This document shows, piece after piece, positions 52,256 to 61,065 of a stretch of 64,000 nt of DNA; the stretch's first letter is position 1, and each line of letters begins with the position of its first letter. This stretch comes from Desulfofundulus kuznetsovii DSM 6115. GTDB taxonomy: Bacteria > Bacillota > Desulfotomaculia > Desulfotomaculales > Desulfovirgulaceae. The notes beneath the pieces are model-generated. The model saw only the letters and a list, made by a program, of their open reading frames with translations, made no database searches and had not been told where the DNA came from. The position numbers were made by a program, and so were the translations under genes. Where the stretch lies: contig NC_015573.1 in the NCBI RefSeq assembly GCF_000214705.1, forward strand, positions 1,387,001-1,451,000, given 5' to 3'.

Positions 52256-52384
52256 CTGAATCGCTCCTTCTTCCGATATCTGTTAAATCCCATTTCTTTC
52301 TGGCCTCTGGTTTTTCCTGCTAATAATTGTAACTTTATTCCATCAAATATTCTCTTCTTACGACAGGGTGTTCAAACAGAAAAA

Positions 52385-52411
52385 CCGGAGGTAACAATGT
52401 GTTGCCTCCGG
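52385..52411 (-). terminator. Terminator of the copper-chaperone-like gene
   Basis: CCGGAGGTAACA pairs with TGTTGCCTCCGG (one G-T) around ATG; read on the minus strand TTTTTCTG follows. Confidence 0.85.
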
Positions 52412-52429
52412 ACACTGGCAAAATTAAAG

Positions 52430-52654
52430 CTATGGAAGTACCTGATAGCCCGCCCTTTCAACTGCCCTGGTCAGTTCCTCCATGGTTACCTTGGGATTGT
52501 GGGTAACTGTGGCCATTTTGTTGTTCAGATCAACTAAAACGTCCTTTACTCCGTCAATTTGCTTTAAAGCCCTTTCCACTGCAGCCTTGCAATGGTTGCA
52601 GGACATCCCTTCAATCTTTAGCCATGTCGTTTGTGTCGTCAAAGGATTTTGCAC
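52430..52654 (-). CDS. Heavy-metal-associated domain protein, CopZ-like
   Basis: A 74-residue HMA domain. IEGMSCNHCKAAVERAL holds the CX2C copper site, and the VDLNNKMATVTHNP and ELTRAVERAGYQV parts complete the ferredoxin-like fold. It is a probable Cu(I) chaperone; no CopA gene is in the window. Start is uncertain: GTG 52654 abuts GGAAGGGG, TTG 52642 is an option. Confidence 0.85.
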   Translation of the reverse strand: MQNPLTTQTTWLKIEGMSCNHCKAAVERALKQIDGVKDVLVDLNNKMATVTHNPKVTMEELTRAVERAGYQVLP

Positions 52655-52743
52655 CCCCTTCCTTTACCAGATAGCCGTTTTTTTATTATCCCCCGGATTG
52701 TATTCGTATAAGAACAGGAACAGCCGGTGATATATAAAATCGG

Positions 52744-53053
52744 TGTAAATATTCAGTGAACCCGGTTGGATGCGGCGCTGTCCCCGCTCACTCCAGTGCT
52801 CCGCGCCGACAGCACCGCGGCTCGCTTCGGGCCGTCTCTGGCTCTCTGCGGATTGCCCGCCACTAATCATTCTTCGTTGTTACCTCTTGAAATTAATATG
52901 TCTTAAAAGCTCTTCTTCCGGGTAGTTCATCATGCGTCCTCGAGAGCCGAGCCGGCAGCCTCGCTTCACCGGGTGCTGTTACCGGCGCTTCGCAAGTCGT
53001 TCGCTCCGGACAGCGCCGCATCCTCGTCATAACGGTTTTACTGAATATTTACA
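52744..53053. repeat. MITE-like 310-bp inverted-repeat element
   Basis: Ends TGTAAATATTCAGT (52744-52757) and ACTGAATATTTACA (53040-53053) are perfect inverted repeats. Further in, GGATGCGGCGCTGTCC (52768-52783) pairs with GGACAGCGCCGCATCC (53008-53023), and homology between arms continues for about 120 bases with gaps. The centre (52861-52920) is AT-rich. No open frame. No gene lies in 52655-53126 otherwise. Confidence 0.75.
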
Positions 53054-53126
53054 AATTCGGTACTATGCGTCGGCACTTAAGGATTGAGACGACGGGAAAC
53101 GACCGCTTTTTTTAAAGGAGGAACAA

Positions 53127-53336
53127 GTGGTGACGGAAAAGGAAAAAAAGCAACCTTTTGCTAAAGGCGATGCCTTTATCCCGGAGGCCACCGGTTCGGC
53201 CACTATGGTTAACCTCGATGGTCAGTGGGAGCACGATTTTGTTGATGATCCCACTCCTCCGGTTCTTCCGAAGGAAAGCCTGCAGAAAAGGCGGGTGATA
53301 CGCCAGGCAAAAAAAGACCCTCGTGCGGGCGTCTGA
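53127..53336 (+). CDS. Small hypothetical protein
   Basis: A 69-residue hydrophilic protein with AAAGGAGGAACAA before GTG 53127 (GTG 53130 is the alternative). Contains FVDDPTPPVLPKESLQKRR; no domain recognised. The strong ribosome site is the main support. Confidence 0.5.
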   Translation: MVTEKEKKQPFAKGDAFIPEATGSATMVNLDGQWEHDFVDDPTPPVLPKESLQKRRVIRQAKKDPRAGV

Positions 53337-53367
53337 CCTAAAGCCAGGGGTGCTGGGATGCCCTGTC

Positions 53368-53973
53368 TTACACCTGTTTGAGCGTACCGGAAAACCGCCG
53401 CAACCGGAATTCTGTTCCCAGCTTGCGGGCAATTTCCCGGCACTTTTCCACGTCCACGCCTGGCCATTCCACAACCGAAAGGACCACCCTGGGAATTTGT
53501 CCAACGCAACAGCGGGCAAAATCTAACACGGCCTGGTAGGCTTTCTCCCCATATATGGGCCGGCAAATTTCCAGGTAGCGGTCGGCTGACTGCGCGTTTA
53601 AGCTGATACAAATGGCATCTACCAGGTCTTTTAATTCCAGGACCACGTTTCTTTGATAGACTAGATTCGCCTGCCCGTTAGTGTTAATTCTAATTTGCGC
53701 CCCCCTTTTTTTTAGCTGCTCTGCCACTTCCCTGACCACTTCCAAACGCATTAGCGGTTCCCCATAACCACAGAAAACTATTTCCCGATAGGAGGTGGGG
53801 TCTTGCACGGCGGCAAGCACCTCTTCCGGGGATGGTTCCTGTTTGAGCCAGAGATCATAGCCAACACCCTCGGAGGTGCGGCGGATGCAAAAGAGACAGT
53901 TGTTTGTACACTGGTTGGTGATATTGAGATATAAATTTTGCCCCAGTGGATAAGCCACAACTTGTCCTGCCAT
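53368..53973 (-). CDS. Radical SAM protein, TatD-associated type
   Basis: A 201-residue short radical SAM enzyme. CTNNCLFCIRR is the cluster motif (CX3CX2C), FCGYGEPLMR the SAM contact, and INTNGQANLV a barrel strand. It matches the small family often found beside tatD genes. Substrate unknown. ATG 53973 follows GGAGAGGAAA; an ATG or GTG further upstream is possible. Confidence 0.8.
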   Translation of the reverse strand: MAGQVVAYPLGQNLYLNITNQCTNNCLFCIRRTSEGVGYDLWLKQEPSPEEVLAAVQDPTSYREIVFCGYGEPLMRLEVVREVAEQLKKRGAQIRINTNGQANLVYQRNVVLELKDLVDAICISLNAQSADRYLEICRPIYGEKAYQAVLDFARCCVGQIPRVVLSVVEWPGVDVEKCREIARKLGTEFRLRRFSGTLKQV

Positions 53974-54058
53974 TTTCCTCTCCCGACCAAAATTAGTCAT
54001 ATTATCCACGGTCACCTACTATAGATGGAAAATAAATAAAAAACGGAGGTGATCAACC

Positions 54059-54454
54059 TTGCTCAACGAGGAAACTCCCGGTTCCTTTAGCCTCTGGGAA
54101 GTGTTGCGGGGGACTCTTTTAGGACTGGCAGTGTCTTTCCTGGGCAGCGCTTTAATAGGTGCGGGTTATTATTTTACCAGCCTCTCTGAAAGCAGCCTGC
54201 CCTGGTTTGCCGCAGGTCTATTTTTCTTCAGTGTGCTGGTGGGAGCCTGCTCCGCTGCGAGCCGGGCCGGGAACCGGGGTTTATTTCACGGTTTAGGGGT
54301 GGCCGTATTATTTTTCCTCGTTTCCTGGTTGCTTGCCACCACCGTACTCCCCTCCCAGGTCATGCCCGTTTCCCTGCTCCAAAAATTGATCCTGGCCCTC
54401 GTGGCTGGTGCCCTGGGAGGCATACTGGGGGTAGGCTTCAGCGATCAAGGTTAA
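54059..54454 (+). CDS. TIGR04086-type membrane protein
   Basis: A 131-residue protein with four membrane helices (VLRGTLLGLAVSFLGSALI, WFAAGLFFFSVLVGA, GLGVAVLFFLVSWLLA, LILALVAGALGGILGVG). The pattern fits the TIGR04086 family of Firmicutes, function unknown. TTG start with GGAGGTGATCAACC upstream. Confidence 0.8.
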   Translation: MLNEETPGSFSLWEVLRGTLLGLAVSFLGSALIGAGYYFTSLSESSLPWFAAGLFFFSVLVGACSAASRAGNRGLFHGLGVAVLFFLVSWLLATTVLPSQVMPVSLLQKLILALVAGALGGILGVGFSDQG

Positions 54455-54492
54455 CGCTTTTAATTTCTATGGGATTAGTACGAAATCCTTTT

Positions 54493-54585
54493 CTAGTGCA
54501 GCAACAGGGTTATGCCCAGCAATATCCCTCCCGCACTTAAAAGAAACAGCCCCGCATAAATGCGCCAACGTGACGTCTTTGTCAT
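54493..54585 (-). CDS. Possible 30-residue membrane peptide
   Basis: ATG 54585 follows GGGGTGATCAGG. The product is basic (MTKTSRWR) then one membrane helix (IYAGLFLLSAGGILLGITLL). Small size makes it uncertain. Confidence 0.35.
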   Translation of the reverse strand: MTKTSRWRIYAGLFLLSAGGILLGITLLLH

Positions 54586-54628
54586 CCTGATCACCCCGGG
54601 AAAAGGACCTGCAATATTATATGTGGTG

Positions 54629-54663
54629 AAAAAGACACCGGTCTTTGAAAGACGGTGTCTTTT
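54629..54663. terminator. Bidirectional terminator
   Basis: AAAAGACACC pairs with GGTGTCTTTT, with GTCTTT/AAAGAC continuing the stem; A and T tracts on both sides allow use in either direction. The stretch 54664-54867 shows nothing else. Confidence 0.8.
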
Positions 54664-54867
54664 CATTCTTCCGAAGATTGCCACTCAATACCTTGAGCGG
54701 CACTTCACCCCGTTCTTGCAGGGAGCCGGACGACCGCCCGCCCTTAGCCATAACGGGGTTTTTACAGTAAAGGGCCAAATTTTCCCCGGTGTACCAGGCC
54801 ATTGGCTGCCCGCTTTGAAGAGGCCATTTCGTTGGCTGTTCAGGGGCTGGGGCCTTGTTAGCGCATG

Positions 54868-55719
54868 TTAAAATTCCGGCGGTAACTGTTTTAGCTGGCT
54901 CAAGTAAAATACGGGCCCGTCCAGGCACACGTACTTGCTGCCGATGTTGCAACGGCCGCATTTACCAATGCCGCACTTCATCTTCAGTTCCAGGGTGGTG
55001 ATCACCTGGTCGTCGGAAAAACCCATCTTTTCCAAGGCCTGCAGCACGAACTTGATCATGATGGGCGGGCCACAGGTAATGGCATACTTGTTTTCCGGGG
55101 AGGGATTGATTTCCTCAAGGTAGGCCGGAACAAACCCTACATGTCCCTCCCAGCCCGGCTCAGTCCGGTCAATGGTGGTGTAGACGGTAGTGCCCGGCAT
55201 TTGGGGCCAGCGATCCAGGATGTCGTATTTAAAACAAAGGTCGTCCATAGACCGGGCACCGTAGATAATATCTACCTTTCCGTAGTCCCGCCTGTTTTCC
55301 TCGGCCAGCACAAAATCAATGAGTGCCCTCAGGGGAGCCAGGCCAATACCACCGCCAATGAACAAAAGATCCTTGCCCTTCATTACCTCGTACGGAAAGT
55401 GGTTGCCGTAAGGACCGCGGATACCCACCTTGTTGCCCGGTTCCAGGCGATGCAGGGCACTGGTCAGCATGCCCACCTTTTTCACGCTAAACTCCAGGAT
55501 GCCCTTCCTGGTGGGTGAGGAAGTAATGGAAATGGTAGCCTCCCCCACACCAAACACTGAAAGCTGGGCCACCTGGCCCGGCTTTTGCCGGAAGTTTTCC
55601 ATTACCTCCGGGTCATCGAACACCATCTGGAAGGTTTTCACGTCCGGGGTTTCATCGATAATTTTCACGATGGTAGCTGGATAAGGCTTTAAAGGGTTGC
55701 GACAGTGGCACTTAGTCAT
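54868..55719 (-). CDS. flxA: FlxA-like FAD/NAD(P)-binding subunit
   Basis: A 283-residue ferredoxin-reductase-fold protein. SITSSPTRKG is the flavin site, GNKVGIRGPYGNHFPYE and LLFIGGGIGLAPLRALIDF the FAD and NAD regions, and CGIGKCGRCNIGSKYVCLDG the C-terminal cluster site (2Fe-2S type in relatives). It would accept electrons from NADH for the Hdr complex. ATG 55719 is inside the end of the upstream gene, after GGAGGTGG. Anaerobic sulfite reductase B and HydG are close relatives. Confidence 0.85.
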   Translation of the reverse strand: MTKCHCRNPLKPYPATIVKIIDETPDVKTFQMVFDDPEVMENFRQKPGQVAQLSVFGVGEATISITSSPTRKGILEFSVKKVGMLTSALHRLEPGNKVGIRGPYGNHFPYEVMKGKDLLFIGGGIGLAPLRALIDFVLAEENRRDYGKVDIIYGARSMDDLCFKYDILDRWPQMPGTTVYTTIDRTEPGWEGHVGFVPAYLEEINPSPENKYAITCGPPIMIKFVLQALEKMGFSDDQVITTLELKMKCGIGKCGRCNIGSKYVCLDGPVFYLSQLKQLPPEF

Positions 55720-56779
55720 GCCGGGCCACCTCCTGCAGGTCGGCAATGATCTGGCGGATGTCAATATTTACCGGACACCTGGTGACACACCGGCCACAAC
55801 CAACACATCCGTCCAGGTTGTAACGGTCCCGGTGGTATTTCAGTTTGTGCAGAAAACGGTTGCGTACCCGTTCCTTTTGGGTAGGCCGGGGGTTGTGTCC
55901 GCCGGCCATACGGGTAAAGTGACTGAACATGCAGGAATCCCAGCAGCGCGACCGTACTCCCGACTCCCCATCCGGGCTTTGGTCGAAGATATCAAAGCAG
56001 TGACAGGTCGGGCAGATATAGGTACAGATACCACAGCCCAGGCAGCGGCGGGCAAGCTCACCCCAGTAAGGTAATTCAAAGTGTTGATCCAGAAATTCTT
56101 TTACGCCGGTAGTGTCCACATTACGGGTAAACTGCCGCGCTAATTTTTTGCCCAGTTCCTCGCGAGCCGGAATTACCCGGTTTTCCCGGTCAGCGTCAAA
56201 GTACTGTTGGTACCTATTGACCAGTTCCTCTCCCCGGGGGGTTAGCACCTCGATGCCGTAACCATCGTCCATCTCTGTTAATAAAAGGTCGGCTCCTTCC
56301 CCGTCGGTGGGACCTCCTCCCATGGAAGTACAAAAGCAGTGGCGTTCCACCCGGGTACAGGATAGGCCTACCAGAATGGTATCCTGGCGGCGCTTCTGGT
56401 AATAGCAGTCCTGGTAGGCACCATTAAAAACCGGATCTAGAGCCAGGATCCCTTTAATATCGCAGGGGCGAAGGCCAAACAGTACGGCCGGTCCGGGAGT
56501 TTGCGCGTCCGCGAGGGTAATCTGACCATCGCTGGTAGAAAAGAAAAACATTTCTTCCGTCTGGGGGAAAAGCCAGCCCTTTGGGGATACCGTGCTGTTG
56601 GTATAACCCAGGTTTATCTCGGCAAAGCCCCTTACGGGTTTAAATAAAGAAACGGTCTCTTCTTCCCTGACGGGAGCGATTAAGGTATAATCCCTGGCCA
56701 GGGTATCGAGCCAGGTCCTTAAATTATCCCTGCTAATGGTGTATGCTTCCATCGGGTGTCCCCCTCTACATAAATTCAT
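55712..56779 (-). CDS. Flx iron-sulfur subunit (AsrA/HydB-like)
   Basis: A 355-residue protein with two C-terminal 4Fe-4S groups, CLGCGICTYICPTCHCFDI and CVGCGRCVTRCPVNIDI. The front part resembles the beta subunit of sulfhydrogenase / AsrA (GYTNSTVSPKGWLFPQTEEM). It should carry electrons between the FAD subunit and the other iron-sulfur subunits. It overlaps neighbours on both sides (ends within flxA leader, starts within the end of the next gene). Confidence 0.85.
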   Translation of the reverse strand: MNLCRGGHPMEAYTISRDNLRTWLDTLARDYTLIAPVREEETVSLFKPVRGFAEINLGYTNSTVSPKGWLFPQTEEMFFFSTSDGQITLADAQTPGPAVLFGLRPCDIKGILALDPVFNGAYQDCYYQKRRQDTILVGLSCTRVERHCFCTSMGGGPTDGEGADLLLTEMDDGYGIEVLTPRGEELVNRYQQYFDADRENRVIPAREELGKKLARQFTRNVDTTGVKEFLDQHFELPYWGELARRCLGCGICTYICPTCHCFDIFDQSPDGESGVRSRCWDSCMFSHFTRMAGGHNPRPTQKERVRNRFLHKLKYHRDRYNLDGCVGCGRCVTRCPVNIDIRQIIADLQEVARHD

Positions 56780-57737
56780 CGGGATCGGAATTGGTAAATG
56801 CCCCTAAGGGCGGCAGTTCTTCCAGACTGGTACCCGGAGTGGGGACGTTGAACAGGTCCTTAATGTCTTTTAATATCTTCCGGTTGAGGAGCGAAAGGGG
56901 TATATTTACCGGGCATACCCGGTCGCACTCACCACAATCCACGCATCGTCCGGCCACGTGAAAGGCCCGGATGAGGTGAAAAGCAGTATTCTCCGAGAGG
57001 TTATTGGCTTTAGCCACCCAGCAGGGTTCCGCCTGGTCAAAGACACATTCCCGGCAGGTGCAAGCCGGGCAAACATTGCGGCAGGCATAACACCGCAGGC
57101 ACCGGCTGAACTGCTTATCCCAGTATGCGCTTCTTTCTTCTACCGGTAGTTCTTCCAGCGTTTTTACTGCGACAAAGGGATCCCCCGGATCGTTAGGCGG
57201 TATTTCTTCCCCGAGCATAAAATCGGCAATTACCGGGGTGTGTTGTTCGCAGTCCCGGCACTTCTTGAGCAGGGCCTCGTCCCGGGCAAAAGTGAAAGTT
57301 CCCTCCCCTGTCTGCAAAGAAAAGTCTTGCTCACTGACGGCTGCAACCGTAATTTGTGCTCCCGGGTCAAGGCGGGCTGCCACCAGATCCGGGTTGATCA
57401 GGCCCGGGCAGGGTATGCCCAGGATGATCACCTTTTCCCGGCTGATCTGGTTATCCTGCAGCAGGCGAATGATGGCCCTGGAATCACAGCCCTTGACTAC
57501 CACCGCCACTTTCCCCGGTTCATGACGGTAATCCAGCAGGTATTTAGCCAGATTATTGATACAGAGGGGATTCCAGACCAGCCGGTCCACCTCATCTTCC
57601 CGGCTGATGAAGGCGGGAACTACCCGGCTTACTTCACTGCCCGGGGCATAACCGATCACCAGGCTAGCCTCCCCATCGGCTAACAATTTCCGGGCTGTCT
57701 GCCTCAAATTTTCTTGGATTTTCATTAGTTCACTCAT
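56766..57737 (-). CDS. Flx iron-sulfur subunit (FdhB/FrhB-like with extra clusters)
   Basis: A 323-residue protein. The front part resembles F420-hydrogenase/formate-dehydrogenase beta-type domains (VVVKGCDSRAIIRLL). The C-terminal half has CLRCYACRNVCPACTCRECVF and CVDCGECDRVCPVNIPL, at least two 4Fe-4S sites. ATG overlaps the mvhD stop (ATGA). Part of the Flx module. Confidence 0.85.
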   Translation of the reverse strand: MSELMKIQENLRQTARKLLADGEASLVIGYAPGSEVSRVVPAFISREDEVDRLVWNPLCINNLAKYLLDYRHEPGKVAVVVKGCDSRAIIRLLQDNQISREKVIILGIPCPGLINPDLVAARLDPGAQITVAAVSEQDFSLQTGEGTFTFARDEALLKKCRDCEQHTPVIADFMLGEEIPPNDPGDPFVAVKTLEELPVEERSAYWDKQFSRCLRCYACRNVCPACTCRECVFDQAEPCWVAKANNLSENTAFHLIRAFHVAGRCVDCGECDRVCPVNIPLSLLNRKILKDIKDLFNVPTPGTSLEELPPLGAFTNSDPDEFM

Positions 57738-58204
57738 TCCACCCTCACCCCGGTGGAAACATCAGCAGGTTTCGGCACTGGTTTCTGTCTCATCTTGGTA
57801 TTCGGTCCCAGGACTTTAATTTGTGCCGTAATATCCTCCACTGTTTGGGCAAACTTAGCCCCTTCGGAGCCGCTGATCCAGCGGGCCTGGAAGCGTCCCG
57901 GTTCAAAGCCAACGTATTCCAGCAGGCGCTTAAAAATAAGGTAGCGCCGCCGCGTATGATAGTTGCCACTAACATAGTGGCAGTCCCCCGGGTGTCACCC
58001 GCTCACCAGCACACCGTCAGCCCCCCTCTGGAAGGCGCGCAAGATGAAAACAGGATTAACCCTTCCCGAACAGGGCACCCGGATCACCCGGATTGATGTG
58101 GGATAGTTCAAACGGCTAACGCCCGCCAGATCGGCGCCGGCATAGCTGCACCAGTTACAACAAAAGCCGATGATTTTAGGTTCCCATTGTTCTGTTACAG
58201 ACAC
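57734..58204 (-). CDS. mvhD: MvhD/FlxD electron-transfer subunit, selenocysteine-containing
   Basis: Read through an in-frame TGA at 57995-57997 this is a 156-residue Mvh[17 protein letters not shown] and [16 protein letters not shown] precede [18 protein letters not shown]. Homologs carry Cys or Sec at this very place before HPGDCHY. Conserved sequence continues to LKVLGPNTK-type end without change of frame, so the TGA is not a terminator. The GTG start overlaps hdrA by ten bases. It passes electrons between Flx and HdrA via a 2Fe-2S cluster. Confidence 0.88.
57964..57982 (-). promoter_or_regulatory. SECIS-like hairpin of mvhD
   Basis: On the minus strand, TGCCACTA and TAGTGGCA pair perfectly around TGT, starting 12 bases after the in-frame TGA. 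The position fits a bacterial SECIS element, which lies just behind the UGA. Confidence 0.72.
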
Positions 58205-60177
58205 AGTGCGTCCACCTCCGCCAGTACCTGCTCATTGGTAAAGCCTTTGACGTTGATTGCCCCGGCCCGGCAGGCTACGGTACAGGCGCCGCATCCCTGG
58301 CACAGTCCGGTGTTAACACTGGCCACCGTGCGTTCCACCGTTTTACCGCCCACCCGTTCGGTGACCGTTGCCGTTTCAATGGCCCGGTAGGGACAGACGT
58401 TTTTGCATTCCAGGCAACCGGAACAAAGGGCCTGGTTGACGTGGGCAATCATGGGGTCCACGGCCATCTCGCTGCGGGAGAACAATGCACAGACCTTTGC
58501 CGCGGCCGCGCTGGCCTGGGCAACGGTATCTGGGATATCTTTAGGTCCCTGGCAGGCTCCGGCCAGGAAGACTCCCGCGGTATTGGTTTCCACCGGCCGC
58601 AGTTTGGGGTGGCTTTCCATAAAGAATCCGTCCTGGTCGGTGGAAAAGCCCACAATGCGGGCAATTTCGGCCGATCCTTTGCTGGGTACCATGGCCGTGG
58701 CCAGCACCACCAGATCCGCGGCTACTTCTACCGGCCGGCCCAAAAGGGTATCCACACCCATAACCACCAGATGGTCACCTTCGGGGTAAATTTTGGATAC
58801 CCGGCCGCGGATATACCGGGCACCTTCATGGACCGTGCGCAGGTAAAATTCCTCGTAGGCCTTACCGGGGGTCCGGACATCCATGTAAAAGACGTAGACC
58901 TTTGAACCCGGGATTTTTTCCAGCACCTGGTGAGCGTGTTTTGCCGTGTACATGCAGCAGGTCCGGGAGCAGTATTCCTTCCCTTTGGCTGCATCCCGGG
59001 AACCTACGCACTTGATGAAAACCACGTTTTTCGGTTCCTTCCCATCGGAGGGCCTTAAAATCTTGCCTCCCGTTGGCCCGGAAGCGTTGTTCAGCCTTTC
59101 AAATTGCAGCCCGCTGATTACATCGGGATAGCGCCCGTAACCGTATTCGCCGTAGGCCTGCTCCCATTCGAACAGGTCATAACCGGTGGCCACAACAATG
59201 GCCCCCACCTGTTCCTTAATTAACTGGTCTTCCTGCTGGTAATCGATTGCCTGTGCCGGGCAAACCTTCTGGCAAACGCCGCATTTACCCATGGTAAACT
59301 GCCTGCAGTGTTGCCGGTCGATAACGGGTTTGTTGGGTACAGCCTGGGGAAAGCTGATGTAAATGGCCTTACGCATTCCCAATCCCAAATTGTACTCGCT
59401 TAACACCTTGGTGGGACATTTCTCCCAGCAGGTGCCGCATCCGGTGCATTTGCTATGGTCGACGGAGCGGGCTTTTTGCCTTATGGTAACCTCGAAATTG
59501 CCGATATAACCTTCTACCTTTTCTACTTCGGCGTAAGTAAACAGGGTTATATTAGGGTGCTGCGCCGCAGCAACCATCTTAGGCGTGATAATTCAGGCCG
59601 AACAATCCAGGGTGGGAAAAGTTTTATCCAGCATGGCCATTTTCCCGCCAATGGTAGGCTCCCTTTCCACCAGGATGACCTGGTAACCGGCGTCGGCAAT
59701 GTCCAGGGCGGTCTGCATACCGGCAATGCCGCCGCCGATGACCAGCGCCCGCTTGGTGACGGGAATGGTGGATTCAAAAAGGGGCTCCAGCTTGCTTACC
59801 TTGGATACGGCCCGGCGGATTAATTCGATGGCTTTCTGGGTGGCTTTTTCTGGTTCCCGTTGATGTACCCAGGCGCACTGTTCCCGGATATTGGCCATTT
59901 CTAAAAGATAGGGGTTCAATCCAGCCCGGGCAAGGGTTTTGCGGAAGGTAGCTTCGTGGAGGCGGGGAGAGCAGGAGGCTACCACCACCCGGTCCAGGCG
60001 GTGTTCCCGCACTGCCTGGATAATGGTTTCCTGCCCGGGTTCAGAGCACATGTACTTGTAGTCGGTGGCGTACACCACTCCCGGAAATTTGGAGACTGCT
60101 TCCACTACCCGGGACATGTCTACCACCGCGCCGATGTTTAAACCACACCAGCAGACAAAGATGCCGATACGCTGCAT
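58195..60177 (-). CDS. hdrA: Heterodisulfide reductase subunit A, selenocysteine-containing
   Basis: Reading through TGA at 59593-59595 gives a 660-residue HdrA with Sec at about residue 195. [16 protein letters not shown] is the front, [20 protein letters not shown] the FAD loop, and [15 protein letters not shown] the site where homologs have Cys or Sec. [33 protein letters not shown] and [12 protein letters not shown] are 4Fe-4S motifs. It hosts the bifurcating flavin. ATG 60177 follows AAGGAGCGATAGAAGT; the frame to 60213 is less likely. Confidence 0.9.
59556..59575 (-). promoter_or_regulatory. SECIS-like hairpin of hdrA
   Basis: On the minus strand GG-T-TGCTGC pairs with GCAGCA-CC around GGC, one bulge, starting 17 bases after the TGA. 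Confidence 0.65.
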
Positions 60178-60205
60178 ACTTCTATCGCTCCTTGTCGGTG
60201 ATAGT

Positions 60206-61063
60206 TTAACCAACCAGTTTAAGTACCTGGCCGGTATCTACAAAATGGGTATGCAGGCTCAAGTCCTGCGGATTCAAACCCATGGCCACTCCCAAAAGCT
60301 GGGTAAAGTAAAATACCGGCAAGTGGTAATTGGTTCCCTGCAATCGATTAACTTTCAACTGGCGCATGTCAAGGTTGAAGTGGCACAGGGGGCAGGCGCA
60401 CACCAGGCAATTGGCACCGGAGAGTGCCGCCGCCTTCAGGATACGGGAAACCATGGGAATGGCTACTTCTTCATTGCTTACTGCCAGGGAAGCCCCACAG
60501 CACTCGGTCTTATGCGGCCAGTCCACCGGTTCCGCCCCGGCGGCCTGCATGATCTGCTCTATGATTTGCGGGTTTTCGGTATCGTCGATCTGGATGGCCC
60601 GGGGCCGCACTAAAAGACAGCCGTAATAGGCGGCGATTTTCAACCCTTTTAAGGGTTTCACTACCTGGGCCCGAATTTGCTCCAAACCAACGGAACTGAT
60701 CACTTCCAGGATGGATATCACCTTAATCTTGCCGTGAAAAGGCCGCTCTGTAATTTCATTAACTTTTTCCCGCAACTGGGGGTTGTGGTTCAATTCGTGG
60801 CAGGCCAGGGCCAGGCGCTGGTAACAGGCAGCACAGGGTGCGGTTACGTCGAGACCTGTTTTTTCGGCCAGGGCCAGATTGCGGGCAGGCAAGGCCAGGG
60901 CCAGAAGGTGGCTCGTACTGTGTCCGGCTGTAGCCCCGCAGCAACTCCAGTCGGGGACCTCCGTAAGTTCAATACCCAGGTGTTTACTTACCGCCCGGGT
61001 GGAAAGATCGTATTCCTTCCCGCTGGTTTCCAAACTGCAACCGGGATAATAGGCAAACTTCAC
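60206..61063 (-). CDS. hdrB: Heterodisulfide reductase subunit B
   Basis: A 285-residue protein with two CCG domains: DWSCCGATAGHSTSHLLAL...CAACYQRL and KTECCGASLAV...CACPLCHFNLD. These bind the noncubane clusters that reduce the disulfide. It starts with YYPGCSLETSGKEYD. Two bases separate it from hdrC. Substrate may be a DsrC-type disulfide or another thiol in this organism; not decidable here. Confidence 0.92.
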   Translation of the reverse strand: MKFAYYPGCSLETSGKEYDLSTRAVSKHLGIELTEVPDWSCCGATAGHSTSHLLALALPARNLALAEKTGLDVTAPCAACYQRLALACHELNHNPQLREKVNEITERPFHGKIKVISILEVISSVGLEQIRAQVVKPLKGLKIAAYYGCLLVRPRAIQIDDTENPQIIEQIMQAAGAEPVDWPHKTECCGASLAVSNEEVAIPMVSRILKAAALSGANCLVCACPLCHFNLDMRQLKVNRLQGTNYHLPVFYFTQLLGVAMGLNPQDLSLHTHFVDTGQVLKLVG

Positions 61064-61065
61064 GC

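Noticed and set aside
57790-57997. mvhD as a truncated 69-residue gene
   Set aside because: HPGDCHY and the rest of the family sequence continue in frame after the TGA up to an ATGA overlap with the next gene.
59577-59610. hdrA as a frameshifted or split pseudogene (two frames, 58195-59577 and 59593-60213)
   Set aside because: Both parts are in the same frame, separated by a single TGA at a known Cys/Sec site, with full conservation on both sides and a hairpin just after it.
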